In this document: positions 1-6,839 of the stretch, piece after piece
Layout of the letters: each line of letters starts with the position of its first letter
Position numbering within the stretch: position 1 is the first letter of the stretch
Assembly: GCA_046496815.1 (NCBI GenBank)
Contig: JAWOGN010000333.1
Span: 1-9,394, forward strand
Length of the DNA stretch: 9,394 nucleotides
Direction of reading: 5' to 3'
DNA from: JAWOGN01 sp046496815
GTDB lineage: Bacteria > Desulfobacterota > DSM-4660 > Desulfatiglandales > Desulfatiglandaceae
Program-made: the position numbers and the translations under genes
The notes under the pieces: generated by a model
Seen by the model: the letters and a program-made list of their open reading frames with translations, nothing else
Databases searched by the model: none
What the model was told of the DNA's origin: nothing

Positions 1-1
1 C

Positions 2-784
2 CGCAAGGGGCTGGGAAGCTACGATAAAAAGGCCCTGAATGAGATCTGCCGAGTATTCGATGCCCCCTGTGAACCTTCCCAAATGGGACTTTCCTTAAGA
101 CTTATCGAGTTTATCGATTATCTGGAAGACCGCTTACACAGGGGCGCAAAAATCACCATCATTTCCGGATATCGAAAGCCGGAATACAATACCAGGCTTC
201 GGGAGAAAGGGAAACTGGCGGCCAAGGCCAGCCTTCACCAGTACGGCATGGCCGCGGATCTCAAAATCGAGGGGGTAAAAGCCGAAAGACTGTGGCATTA
301 TGTCAGGGATCTTCACTTCGGCGGTGCGGGATATTACCATGGGGATGCGGTCCACATTGATGTGGGACCGGCCCGGTTCTGGGACGAAACCACATCCGGT
401 GTGGGAACCGGCATTTCCGACGGCAACAAACTCATCGGCCTGATAACCGATTATGATGTATATGGGCCGGGGATGATCGTTATGCTTCGATTTATTCGAA
501 TGACGGCTTTTCCCATCCATATAATTCTTGAATTTTCCCTGATCCGCCAGGATGATCGGGGTGAAATTGAAACCTGTCGGAGTTTTGTCCCTTTTTTTAA
601 GACTTCTCTAACAGATGGTTGTATGAGGTTTGGGAGTATCGATGAGATGAATACCATCAGATGGGAATTTCCCATGGACTTAAAACCCGGCCGCTACAGA
701 ATACAGGCCCGTTTTTGCGGTGATGAATGGCCGAATATGCCCCCGCAGATCCAAACCCCGCAATTTGAAATCAGCACGTTCTAA
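2..784 (+). CDS. M15/DUF882 (YcbK-like) zinc peptidase with extra C-terminal domain, 5'-truncated by the window
   Basis: The reading frame is open from the first bases and ends at TAA 782-784, so the start codon lies upstream; the internal ATG at 83 is not a likely start, because clearly continuous protein precedes it. The 260 visible residues contain an M15-type peptidase core: SGYR (visible residues 55-58), SLHQYGMAADL with H79 and D86, and HIDVG with H118. These match the zinc ligands and surrounding motifs of DUF882/Peptidase_M15_3 proteins such as E. coli YcbK. Family members are thought to act on peptidoglycan peptide cross-links in the periplasm; that role here is inference. About 130 further residues (visible 130-260) follow the core. 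They are predicted mostly beta and end in PPQIQTPQFEI, and I cannot assign them. An export signal would be in the missing N-terminus. No same-strand gene follows closely, so this is the end of its transcription unit. Confidence 0.88.
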   Translation, partial: RKGLGSYDKKALNEICRVFDAPCEPSQMGLSLRLIEFIDYLEDRLHRGAKITIISGYRKPEYNTRLREKGKLAAKASLHQYGMAADLKIEGVKAERLWHYVRDLHFGGAGYYHGDAVHIDVGPARFWDETTSGVGTGISDGNKLIGLITDYDVYGPGMIVMLRFIRMTAFPIHIILEFSLIRQDDRGEIETCRSFVPFFKTSLTDGCMRFGSIDEMNTIRWEFPMDLKPGRYRIQARFCGDEWPNMPPQIQTPQFEISTF

Positions 785-805
785 AATAGCTTATTTGTTT
801 CTAGA

Positions 806-830
806 CACGTGTTCCAACGTGGCGTTTTTT
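806..830 (+). terminator. weak intrinsic terminator candidate after the M15 gene
   Basis: A 5-bp stem CACGT/ACGTG (806-810 with 817-821) and a 6-nt loop are followed after three bases by six T (825-830). It sits 22 nt past the M15 stop, the right place for a terminator. The stem is short, so the call is tentative. Confidence 0.3.
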
Positions 831-860
831 CCCTCGGTTTCCCTCCGAATCAGTCGCATC

Positions 861-903
861 ACCGGATGGGTTCGGCTTTATTCCCGGCACACCGGTTTTT
901 TTT
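861..903 (+). terminator. second weak terminator candidate
   Basis: ACCGG (861-865) can pair with CCGGT (892-896), with an inner GGG/CCC pairing (868-870 with 883-885), and a run of eight T (896-903) follows. The loop is long and interrupted. It may act as a back-up to the candidate at 806-830, or be chance. Confidence 0.22.
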
Positions 904-1111
904 GAACCTTATCGTAATGATGGAGGGTGACGAATTTAATATCGTTTCTTGTATCGCGTTCCATGTGACTTGCCGACAAGGCAGCAAAGAATCAATTCCT
1001 GTTGACTTTTTCCTTTTCAGCCTCATAAACTCACAACAGTGTCCAAATGGTTTTCGCCGCTTGCACAATCGAAGGAATCGAGTGTTCCAAATTCACAGGA
1101 ATTTAATTTAG

Positions 1112-1284
1112 TCCTACAACGATACTTCATATGGCGGCTTACTTTTTGGTTTGTCATGCCGGACTAGATCCGGCATCCAGGGTTTTGAAACAAACGCAAT
1201 GAGGTAAATTCCACAACTTTCGGATACTTGTCACTGGATTCCGGATTTCGCCGCAATGACGTAACAGTAAGTATCGTTGTAGGG
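1112..1284. mobile_element. MITE-like palindromic repeat, non-coding
   Basis: Perfect 15-bp terminal inverted repeats, CCTACAACGATACTT at 1113-1127 and its exact reverse complement at 1269-1283, bound the element. TTAG occurs just outside each end (1108-1111 and 1285-1288) and could be a 4-bp target duplication. Nested inside is an imperfect inverted repeat: 1153-1180 (GTCATGCCGG...CGGCATCCAG) against 1234-1260 (CTGGATTCCG...CGCAATGAC). The left arm itself folds as GCCGGA-CTAGA-TCCGGC (1158-1174). From general knowledge, the inner GTCATxCCGG...CTGGATTCCGG type is a dispersed repeat common in proteobacterial genomes, often mistranslated as peptides such as LDSGFRRND, which is seen here at 1228-1425. 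There is no transposase, so any mobility would be in trans. Copy number in the genome cannot be seen from here. Confidence 0.7.
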
Positions 1285-1421
1285 TTAGAGCTTCGAAACA
1301 GATCCTTAGGAATATATTTTGTAGCGTATGAAGCATTTCCCTGCGCTTTGATCCGTTTTCAGGGCCACTGTCCGTGCAACATCCCGACGGCCATTATCGC
1401 CGCATTTCAATGCGCCAGACC

Positions 1422-1450
1422 CTGACAAAATCACATGTATCAAATTAGAT
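1422..1450 (+). promoter_or_regulatory. weak sigma-70-like promoter candidate for the DUF4139 operon
   Basis: CTGACA (1422-1427) is followed after a 17-nt spacer by TTAGAT (1445-1450). The -35 is a good match and the -10 is poor. It lies about 80 nt before the chosen start of the first operon gene and overlaps the first of two TCACAT direct repeats. Some promoter is expected in 1285-1520 because no same-strand gene precedes closely. Confidence 0.25.
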
Positions 1451-1520
1451 TCACATTATTTAAGTCAAGGGAAGCATGCCGCGCCTCACATAGAGGATGA
1501 AAATATCAGGCGTCAAAAAT

Positions 1521-1525
1521 AGGAG
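1521..1525 (+). promoter_or_regulatory. ribosome binding site that decides the start at 1533
   Basis: AGGAG lies 7 nt before ATG 1533. The earlier in-frame ATG at 1497 has GAGG directly abutting it, with no spacer, and would put 12 extra residues in front of an otherwise well-formed signal peptide. The 1533 start is therefore preferred. Confidence 0.75.
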
Positions 1526-1532
1526 AAAAAGG

Positions 1533-2669
1533 ATGAAAAGGAAAATCTGCATCTATCTTTCGGTTGGCATTTGTATATGGTTTCTTTTCCTTGTGACGCC
1601 TGTAGCTGCCCGCATTAAGCTCGTCGCGTTGCCGGAACGTGGGAGCACCAGCATACGTCTTGATAATCCTCTAGCAACGCTGATTGAGGAGGAGCGGGTG
1701 CTTACGCTTCAAAAGGGTCTCAACCTGGTTGACTTTTCATGGAAAGGTGTCAGCATCGATGTGGACTCGATACGGCTGACACTGCTCACGCACGTCAAAG
1801 ATGTCACCCTCCTCAGTGTGAGTTACCCCCCCGAGGAACCCGCTCTGGTATGGGGCATTTACAGTGAGCAGCCTTTGGAGGTTCAGGTGCGCATCAGTTA
1901 TCTCCTCTCTCAGATTGATCGCCTCATTACCTACAAGGGTATTGCAGGCACAACCGAAACATGGATGGATCTTAAGATGTTCCTCATACTTCGCAACTTC
2001 TCCGGTGAGGATTTCGAAAAAGCCGCCATAATTCTGGACGAGGATCAATCCTATGAAAAAAGCATTCAACACGGAGAAACCAGGCAACTCCTGGTTCTGG
2101 ACAAAAAGCGCATTCCGATTGAGAAAATCTGGACTTTTGATGCCCGCACGTTGCCCTGGGATCCGGAACAACTTGATACCAATGTGGGCATCCCGGTGAG
2201 TTACCGGGTCGAAAATCGGCCCCTCGCAGGACTCGGAGAATCATCGCTTTTGGCTGGAAAAGTGCGAATTTTTCAAGAGGATGGACACGGAAGCACTATT
2301 TTCCTCGGTGAGGACACCACCGATGTGGTTCCGGTGGGCGATAAGCTGGAAATATATATTGGTGACAGTCGTGATATTGTCGTCACCCAACGCAAAATGC
2401 AGGAGAAAAAAATCAATATTCGTCGGAACAAAAAGAATCAAATCGTCCTTTACGACACCGATGAGTTGATAAAGGCAACCATCGAAAATTTCAAAGCCAA
2501 ACCGGCGACACTCACCATGATCCAACATATACCAGGGCAATGGGAAATGGTGGAATGCAACATGGCATACACACGCAAGGACGCGCATACCCTGAACTTC
2601 GAAATGGTGTTACCGCCTCATGAAAAAAGGGAGGTTACGATGCACTATTGCCGAAGGAACCTACGTTAA
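1533..2669 (+). CDS. exported DUF4139-like protein, shorter paralog of the next gene
   Basis: The product is 378 residues. It begins with a clear signal peptide: MKRK, a hydrophobic stretch (about residues 5-22), then TPVAA before RIKL, suggesting Sec export and cleavage near residue 26. The rest appears beta-rich. Residues 28-170 align by eye with the downstream gene: LVALP against LVTLP, LTLQKGLNLVDFSW against LTLKAGLNRLQFSW, YPPEEP against FPPRMQ, and RNFSGEDFEKA against TNKSGEDYENA. The pair resembles the DUF4139 family, whose function is poorly known. Relative to the paralog it lacks the charged, proline-containing linker of about 70 residues, and where the paralog has LTWRAFY it has IDRLITY, losing the tryptophan. 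It is followed 15 nt later by the second gene, so the two are surely co-transcribed. The function is unknown; an envelope or periplasmic role is inferred from the signal peptide only. Confidence 0.85.
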   Translation: MKRKICIYLSVGICIWFLFLVTPVAARIKLVALPERGSTSIRLDNPLATLIEEERVLTLQKGLNLVDFSWKGVSIDVDSIRLTLLTHVKDVTLLSVSYPPEEPALVWGIYSEQPLEVQVRISYLLSQIDRLITYKGIAGTTETWMDLKMFLILRNFSGEDFEKAAIILDEDQSYEKSIQHGETRQLLVLDKKRIPIEKIWTFDARTLPWDPEQLDTNVGIPVSYRVENRPLAGLGESSLLAGKVRIFQEDGHGSTIFLGEDTTDVVPVGDKLEIYIGDSRDIVVTQRKMQEKKINIRRNKKNQIVLYDTDELIKATIENFKAKPATLTMIQHIPGQWEMVECNMAYTRKDAHTLNFEMVLPPHEKREVTMHYCRRNLR

Positions 2670-2684
2670 CAGGAGATACAGATC

Positions 2685-4031
2685 ATGAGAGCAAAATTGG
2701 TACTTCTTGCGACAATTGCAATGCTTCTGGTGTGTCGCCCAGTGCAGGCAAAGGTGGATTTGGTTACGCTCCCAAAGCGGGAAGCCGTACAAGTGACCAT
2801 ATACAACGCAGCGGATCTCACATTGGTGATGGAAACGCGTTCATTGACCTTAAAGGCGGGACTCAATCGGCTTCAATTCTCATGGGCCAACACCCTCATC
2901 GATCCGACGAGCTTGGAGATGTTGCCCGGTGCGCATGCGGGTGATTTAGACATTGTCGACCTCGCCTTTCCTCCCAGAATGCAAAACCTCGGTCTGTGGC
3001 ATGTCCAAAGCCAATTCAGTGGAGATGTGCCTGTTGAGATCACCTACCTCACGAGCGGTCTCACCTGGCGAGCTTTTTACATGGGCACGCTGAGCCATGA
3101 TGAAAAGACCATGCGCTTGCAAGGATATGTGCGCGTGACGAACAAAAGCGGTGAAGACTATGAAAACGCGAAGGTTCGGATGATCGTCGGCAAAATCAAT
3201 CTCATCGATGCGATTGTGAATCTGGCGCGCCGTGAACATCCATACGGCCGGCCGGGTCCTGCTCCAGGGGTTCTCAGGAAAGAGACGGACGCAAAAGCGC
3301 CACGCATTGCAGAGGAAAAACAAGTGTTCATGCGTGCCGCCGAGGTAATGGAAGGGAAACCAAAAGCGATCAAAAAAGAGGGACTCAGTGAGTACTTTCT
3401 TTACACAATCGAGGGAACGGAAACAATCCCCCATGGGTGGTCCAAACGGATGCCCAGCTTCGAAGTCCAGGAAATTCCGGTTACCAACCTTTACAAATAT
3501 GAGGAAGAACGCTATGGCGAGCAGACATCGCGTTCCCTGAGTTTCAAGAACGACAAACAACACAAATTGGGAGACACACCCATTCCCGGCGGGATAATGA
3601 AGGTTTACAGAAATGTGGGAGATGGCACTCACCTTTCCTATGAAGGCCAATCCCGTTTCAAGTACATCCCCGTGGAAAAGGAAGTGGAATTAGATCTTGG
3701 CCTGGTGGATACGGTGATCGTTAAGCCGACCCTGATGGGCTTCAAGACGGACAAATACCGTTTCGACCCAAAAGGAAACGTAAGCGGCTGGGATGAAATT
3801 CAGGAATATGGGGTCGAGGTGAAGAACACACGCCAAATTCCCGTCCAGGTTGTTATAAAACGCAATTTCAAAACACCGTCCTGGGATATTCTGAACACCG
3901 GAGACTTTGGAACCTATGAAAAAGTGGACCTTGATACGGTGCAGTTCCATCTCGCTTTGAGAGCGAGGGAAACAAAGAAGTTTCAATACGTTTTGACGGC
4001 GCATCACGGTGAGCGCGCGAACGAGAACTAA
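2685..4031 (+). CDS. exported DUF4139 family protein
   Basis: The product is 448 residues. AGGAG (2671-2675) sits 9 nt before the ATG. The signal peptide is MRAK, a hydrophobic core (residues 5-16) and RPVQA before KVDL, with cleavage expected near residue 22. The visible DUF4139-like features are a beta-rich N-terminal half, the signature YLTSGLTWRAFYMG (residues 121-134), YVRVTNKSGEDYENA (148-162), then a charged linker with Gly/Pro at 183-260. A second beta region (about 285-440) contains DTPIPGGIMKVYR (297-309) and LDLGLVDTVIVKP (336-348). The family is widespread in Gram-negative bacteria as outer-membrane-associated or secreted proteins without an agreed function. It probably evolved with the upstream gene by tandem duplication. 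A PurD-like gene starts 29 nt downstream, suggesting one operon. No lipobox is seen at the cleavage site, so it is likely soluble periplasmic or loosely membrane-bound. Confidence 0.85.
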   Translation: MRAKLVLLATIAMLLVCRPVQAKVDLVTLPKREAVQVTIYNAADLTLVMETRSLTLKAGLNRLQFSWANTLIDPTSLEMLPGAHAGDLDIVDLAFPPRMQNLGLWHVQSQFSGDVPVEITYLTSGLTWRAFYMGTLSHDEKTMRLQGYVRVTNKSGEDYENAKVRMIVGKINLIDAIVNLARREHPYGRPGPAPGVLRKETDAKAPRIAEEKQVFMRAAEVMEGKPKAIKKEGLSEYFLYTIEGTETIPHGWSKRMPSFEVQEIPVTNLYKYEEERYGEQTSRSLSFKNDKQHKLGDTPIPGGIMKVYRNVGDGTHLSYEGQSRFKYIPVEKEVELDLGLVDTVIVKPTLMGFKTDKYRFDPKGNVSGWDEIQEYGVEVKNTRQIPVQVVIKRNFKTPSWDILNTGDFGTYEKVDLDTVQFHLALRARETKKFQYVLTAHHGERANEN

Positions 4032-4060
4032 CTTGCTGAAATAATATGCGAGGATGAAGC

Positions 4061-5419
4061 ATGAAGGTATTGGTTTACGGCTCAGGTGGCAGGGACCATT
4101 GTCTTGCAGACAGTTATGGCGACAGCCGGCATGTAGACAAGGTATATTTCACACCGGGGAATCCTGGGGTCTTATATTCTCCGAAAGGGAAAAAAGGCCT
4201 GATTGAGCGGGTTCCCCTCAATGGCTTTTCCGAAGTTGCGGATTTCTGCGTTGAAAACAACGTAGATCTCGTTGATGTCGGCTCCGAGAACCCGCTTGAG
4301 GAAGGCCTGATCGACATCCTGAATGCACGAAACATCCGAACCGTCGGTCCCAGAAAAAAGTACGTGCGGCTCGAGAGCGACCGAGCATTCACCGATGATC
4401 TACTTCGAAAAATAGGGGTCCCCAAACCGGAATATTGCGTATTTGATGATCCGGACAAGGCCAAAGCATATGTTCGGGGCATCGGCTATCAAGTCGTCGT
4501 CAAAGCAAACGGTTTGGCCGCCGGCAAAGGTGCCGTCGTCTGCGAGGATGTTCCGGACGCCGAGGCTGCGATCGAAGCAATCATGATCAAAAAGGCTTTC
4601 GGAGACTCGGGAAATCGCATTGTTATTGAGGAAAGGAAATACGGCACGGAGATATCCTTTTTCGCGTATCTCGACGGCAAAAACGTCATGCCGTTAAGAA
4701 TGTTCGCCCAAGACTACAAACCTGCATTCGATTCAAATGATACGGAGATGATCGAGAAATTCGGGGGCAATCTGAATACCGGCGGAACGGGCTGTTACTG
4801 CCCGCATAAACTGGTAAGTCCCTGGCTGGTGAATCGAATTATCAAGGAAATTGTCAATCCCACCGTCAACGCCATCTACAATCAACTCGGTTGGGCGTAT
4901 AAAGGGGTGATCTATTTTGGTCTCAACTTGGATCCGTATGATCGGTTGGATGTGTTTGAGATTAATGTCAGGCATGGCGATCCGGAGTGGCCGGTGATTG
5001 GAAGAAAATTGAGCACGGATCTTTTCGAGATCGGAACGGCTGTTTGGGAAGGGTCTTTAGACACGATCAAACAGCATTGGAACAATCAATATTATGTGGA
5101 TGTAATCGCTATGGAGGGCCGGTCAAAAGCTTCCAGAGGATGGAATAAAGGGTATCCCGGTCGTTACGGCAAGGGTCATAGAATTCTCGGGCTCGATCGC
5201 ATAGAGAAAGGCATCGCAATCTATTTTGCGGGTGTCGATGAAGACCCCGAAAAAGGCCTGGTAACTTACGGCGGCAGAGTCCTTCATGTCATAGCGGGAG
5301 ACCCCACCCTCGAGGGTGCGAGGGAAAAGGCCTATCGGAACATTGAACGGCTCGCTTTCGAAGACCACAATAATGAGGGCGCAAATTGCCTGCGCTATCG
5401 AAAGGCCATTGGACGCTAG
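4061..5419 (+). CDS. PurD-like ATP-grasp ligase (phosphoribosylamine-glycine ligase family, divergent)
   Basis: The product is 452 residues; GAGG (4050-4053) is 7 nt before the ATG. Whole-length resemblance to PurD (GAR synthetase: phosphoribosylamine + glycine + ATP to GAR) is clear. The N-domain has GSGGRDH (7-13) and TPGNPG (31-36). The ATP-grasp core has KANGLAAGKGAVV (148-160), VIEERKYGTEISFF (188-201) and FEINVRHGDPE (299-309), whose Glu and Asn match the family's metal ligands. The C-domain has KGYPGRYGKG (363-372), GGRVLHV (404-410) and YRKAIG (446-451). Oddities against E. coli PurD are GSENP for GPEAP, AQDYKP for SQDHKR, an insertion of roughly 8-10 residues at about 224-236, GNLNTGGTG for GPNTGGMG, KANG for KADG, and NVRHGDPEWP for NCRFGDPETQP. 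It may be the organism's PurD from a divergent lineage, or a paralog with another amine or amino-acid substrate. No other purine gene is visible. It likely shares a transcript with the two exported proteins upstream. Confidence 0.82.
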   Translation: MKVLVYGSGGRDHCLADSYGDSRHVDKVYFTPGNPGVLYSPKGKKGLIERVPLNGFSEVADFCVENNVDLVDVGSENPLEEGLIDILNARNIRTVGPRKKYVRLESDRAFTDDLLRKIGVPKPEYCVFDDPDKAKAYVRGIGYQVVVKANGLAAGKGAVVCEDVPDAEAAIEAIMIKKAFGDSGNRIVIEERKYGTEISFFAYLDGKNVMPLRMFAQDYKPAFDSNDTEMIEKFGGNLNTGGTGCYCPHKLVSPWLVNRIIKEIVNPTVNAIYNQLGWAYKGVIYFGLNLDPYDRLDVFEINVRHGDPEWPVIGRKLSTDLFEIGTAVWEGSLDTIKQHWNNQYYVDVIAMEGRSKASRGWNKGYPGRYGKGHRILGLDRIEKGIAIYFAGVDEDPEKGLVTYGGRVLHVIAGDPTLEGAREKAYRNIERLAFEDHNNEGANCLRYRKAIGR

Positions 5420-6705
5420 CGTACCGGCCGGTTAAAATAGCCCAATTGAACATCGGGAAACTCCCGCCGGAGGATGTTCACCATGTTTCGAATCCCTATG
5501 ACCGGTGAGGCGGGCGACGGCATCTTTTCCAGATACAGCTGGGGATCGATATTAAGGTTCTTGAGATGAACAAAATTGACTCCCGTTTCTCCGATGAGTC
5601 TTCGCAGCGCATCAAGTTCCGCCTCCTGATCGGTTATGCCCGGAAAAACAAGATAATTGACCATGGTGTAAAGTCCCATCTCCACGGACAGAGATATAGA
5701 GGCGACGACATCCTCGAAGTCATAGCCTTTGGGACGATAATAAGCCCGATATAGATCTCGCTGCGCGCTGTTAAGACTGATACGAATGGAGTCCAGTCCA
5801 CACTCGGCGATTCGGCGAATACGTTCCGGAGAGCTCCCGTTGGTATTCAGATTGATGGTCCCCCGCGCCGTTCGCCGCCTGATGTCCTCAATACTTCCCG
5901 CGATGAGCTTGTACTCCGTCAGCGGTTCTCCTTCACAACCCTGGCCAAAGCTCATGATGGCATCCTCCGCTTGGTTCAGATGCGCTACAGCCAATTCGAC
6001 GACTTCTTGCTTTTCAGGTCTGAAGGAAATTCTCTCATGGGATGCTTGACAGGATGCGTCCGGTTGAAGAGAGAGGCACCCAAGGCAAGCTGCGTTACAA
6101 CGTTGGCTGACCGGCAGCGGCGCCTCCCACCTTTTCAAGAAAAGGTTCTTGGCTGCAAAACAATGATTCTTGGTGGCACACTCGATGAGGTGAGTCTTAA
6201 GGCGACCCTTCGGATGCTCCTTATGAAACGCCTCTATTGCAGGAATCAATTCAGCGTCATCGTAGTTTCTCGGATCCCATTTGTGGTCATACTCAATCCT
6301 AAACGCGGCGGACCAGTACGTGTCATCTCTGAATCCGACCGCGGTATAGGCCCACATGGGAAGTACATAGGATTTGAGCGTATAATCGACTCCCGGCAGA
6401 TGACTGCGTACCAGGCCGGGTTCCAGAAATGCCGCCACGGCGTGACATTTGGTGACAGCGCGGCCAACGCCAACCTCAGATACGATTTCCAGATTCCCCG
6501 TGCGAGGATCCAGCCCGACAGGCGGGCAATCAGGAATATAGAACAACTTACTCAACTCCGGCATGGAAACGAGATCCTTTTTGTGGAGGCGTGCCGGGGA
6601 AGCGCCCTCAAAACCCACCATACGAAGATACGGATGGTCATAGATCCGGCCCTTAGCATCCGCGTACAGCATGTACGGTAGATTTTCCTGCCTCTCATGC
6701 TTCAT
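5416..6705 (-). CDS. radical SAM protein with long N-terminal extension
   Basis: The product is 429 residues. The radical SAM cluster motif is CNAACLGC (C203, C207, C210, CxxxCxxC), followed by SFGQGCEGEPL (252-262, equivalent to the GGEP SAM-binding motif), INLNTNG (284-290), IRISLNS (307-313) and VNYLVFPGITD (349-359). These features define a [4Fe-4S]/SAM radical enzyme of cytosolic MoaA-like fold. About 200 residues precede the cluster motif, whereas many family members start close to it. This part contains LFYIPDCPPVGLDPRTG (54-70), a GYxDxxxWS-like aromatic region (119-132) and DHKWDPRNYDD (140-150), none of which I recognise. The start at 6705 has a weak GGAAAG Shine-Dalgarno about 8 nt upstream; Met12 (6672) is an alternative. 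It is transcribed divergently from the kinase and converges with the purD-like gene, overlapping it by 4 nt. The substrate is unknown. Confidence 0.85.
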   Translation of the reverse strand: MKHERQENLPYMLYADAKGRIYDHPYLRMVGFEGASPARLHKKDLVSMPELSKLFYIPDCPPVGLDPRTGNLEIVSEVGVGRAVTKCHAVAAFLEPGLVRSHLPGVDYTLKSYVLPMWAYTAVGFRDDTYWSAAFRIEYDHKWDPRNYDDAELIPAIEAFHKEHPKGRLKTHLIECATKNHCFAAKNLFLKRWEAPLPVSQRCNAACLGCLSLQPDASCQASHERISFRPEKQEVVELAVAHLNQAEDAIMSFGQGCEGEPLTEYKLIAGSIEDIRRRTARGTINLNTNGSSPERIRRIAECGLDSIRISLNSAQRDLYRAYYRPKGYDFEDVVASISLSVEMGLYTMVNYLVFPGITDQEAELDALRRLIGETGVNFVHLKNLNIDPQLYLEKMPSPASPVIGIRNMVNILRREFPDVQLGYFNRPVR

Positions 6706-6770
6706 GTTGAATTCTTTCCGGCAATTCTTGCAGCGCTTTCAAACAGATCCAAAAATGTGTGTGTTTTGAG

Positions 6771-6799
6771 TCTATATAATTTCCCATATTCAACTTCAA
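6771..6799 (-). promoter_or_regulatory. candidate sigma-70-type promoter for the radical SAM gene
   Basis: On the minus strand TTGAAG (6799-6794) and TATAGA (6776-6771) are separated by 17 nt, four of six consensus matches each. The resulting leader to ATG 6705 would be about 60 nt. The position in the divergent spacer supports it; no regulator site was recognised. Confidence 0.4.
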
Positions 6800-6809
6800 G
6801 CCTAACCTG

Positions 6810-6839
6810 TTGACCGATGGCTCAGTTTTTGAATAGAAT
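6810..6839 (+). promoter_or_regulatory. candidate sigma-70-type promoter for the two-component operon
   Basis: TTGACC (6810-6815), an 18-nt spacer and TAGAAT (6834-6839) give five of six consensus matches in each box. Transcription would begin near 6846, leaving a leader of about 40 nt before ATG 6885. It lies back to back with the minus-strand promoter candidate, with 10 nt between the two -35 boxes, so a single bound regulator could affect both. Confidence 0.45.

Larger units (their letters stand above)
785..1496. other. gene-free region of about 710 bp
   Basis: I find no convincing gene here. Short open frames at 809-1111 (+), 859-1068 (-), 1154-1336 (-) and 1228-1425 (+) lack recognisable domains, and the last two are read out of a repeat. 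The stretch 785-910 holds two weak terminator candidates. From about 910 to 1111 I see nothing beyond a 6-bp dyad AAATTC/GAATTT at 1089-1104. The MITE-like element occupies 1112-1284. From 1285 to 1496 there is a TCAGGG/CCCTGA pair (1359-1364 and 1420-1425) with a long loop, two TCACAT direct repeats 20 bp apart (1431 and 1451), and a weak promoter candidate for the downstream operon. No tRNA cloverleaf was recognised. Confidence 0.6.

Noticed and set aside
809..1111. 100-codon open frame on the plus strand after the M15 gene
   Set aside because: It starts inside the terminator-like region, has no ribosome binding site, no domain and no coding-like composition.
1228..1425. 65-codon open frame beginning MSLDSGFRRND
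   Set aside because: It reads through the dispersed palindromic repeat; LDSGFRRND-type peptides are a familiar artefact of that repeat.
1359..1425. TCAGGG...CCCTGA inverted pair as a possible second mobile repeat or riboswitch
   Set aside because: Only 6 bp pair around a loop of more than 50 nt, with no flanking duplication and no recognisable riboswitch core.
1497..1532. Upstream ATG at 1497 as the start of the first exported protein
   Set aside because: Its GAGG abuts the ATG without spacing, while ATG 1533 has AGGAG at 7 nt and begins a standard signal peptide.
2946..3650. 234-codon open frame on the minus strand
   Set aside because: It is a shadow of the second exported DUF4139-like gene, with no domain or ribosome binding site.
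5971..6681. 236-codon open frame on the plus strand
   Set aside because: It lies wholly antisense to the radical SAM gene, which has clear motifs along its length; the plus-strand translation shows no domain.
6718..6733. Sigma-54-like CCGGCAATTCTTGCAG before the radical SAM start
   Set aside because: Only 8 nt separate GG and GC, while sigma-54 promoters need 10; it is also oriented away from the radical SAM gene and too far upstream of the kinase.
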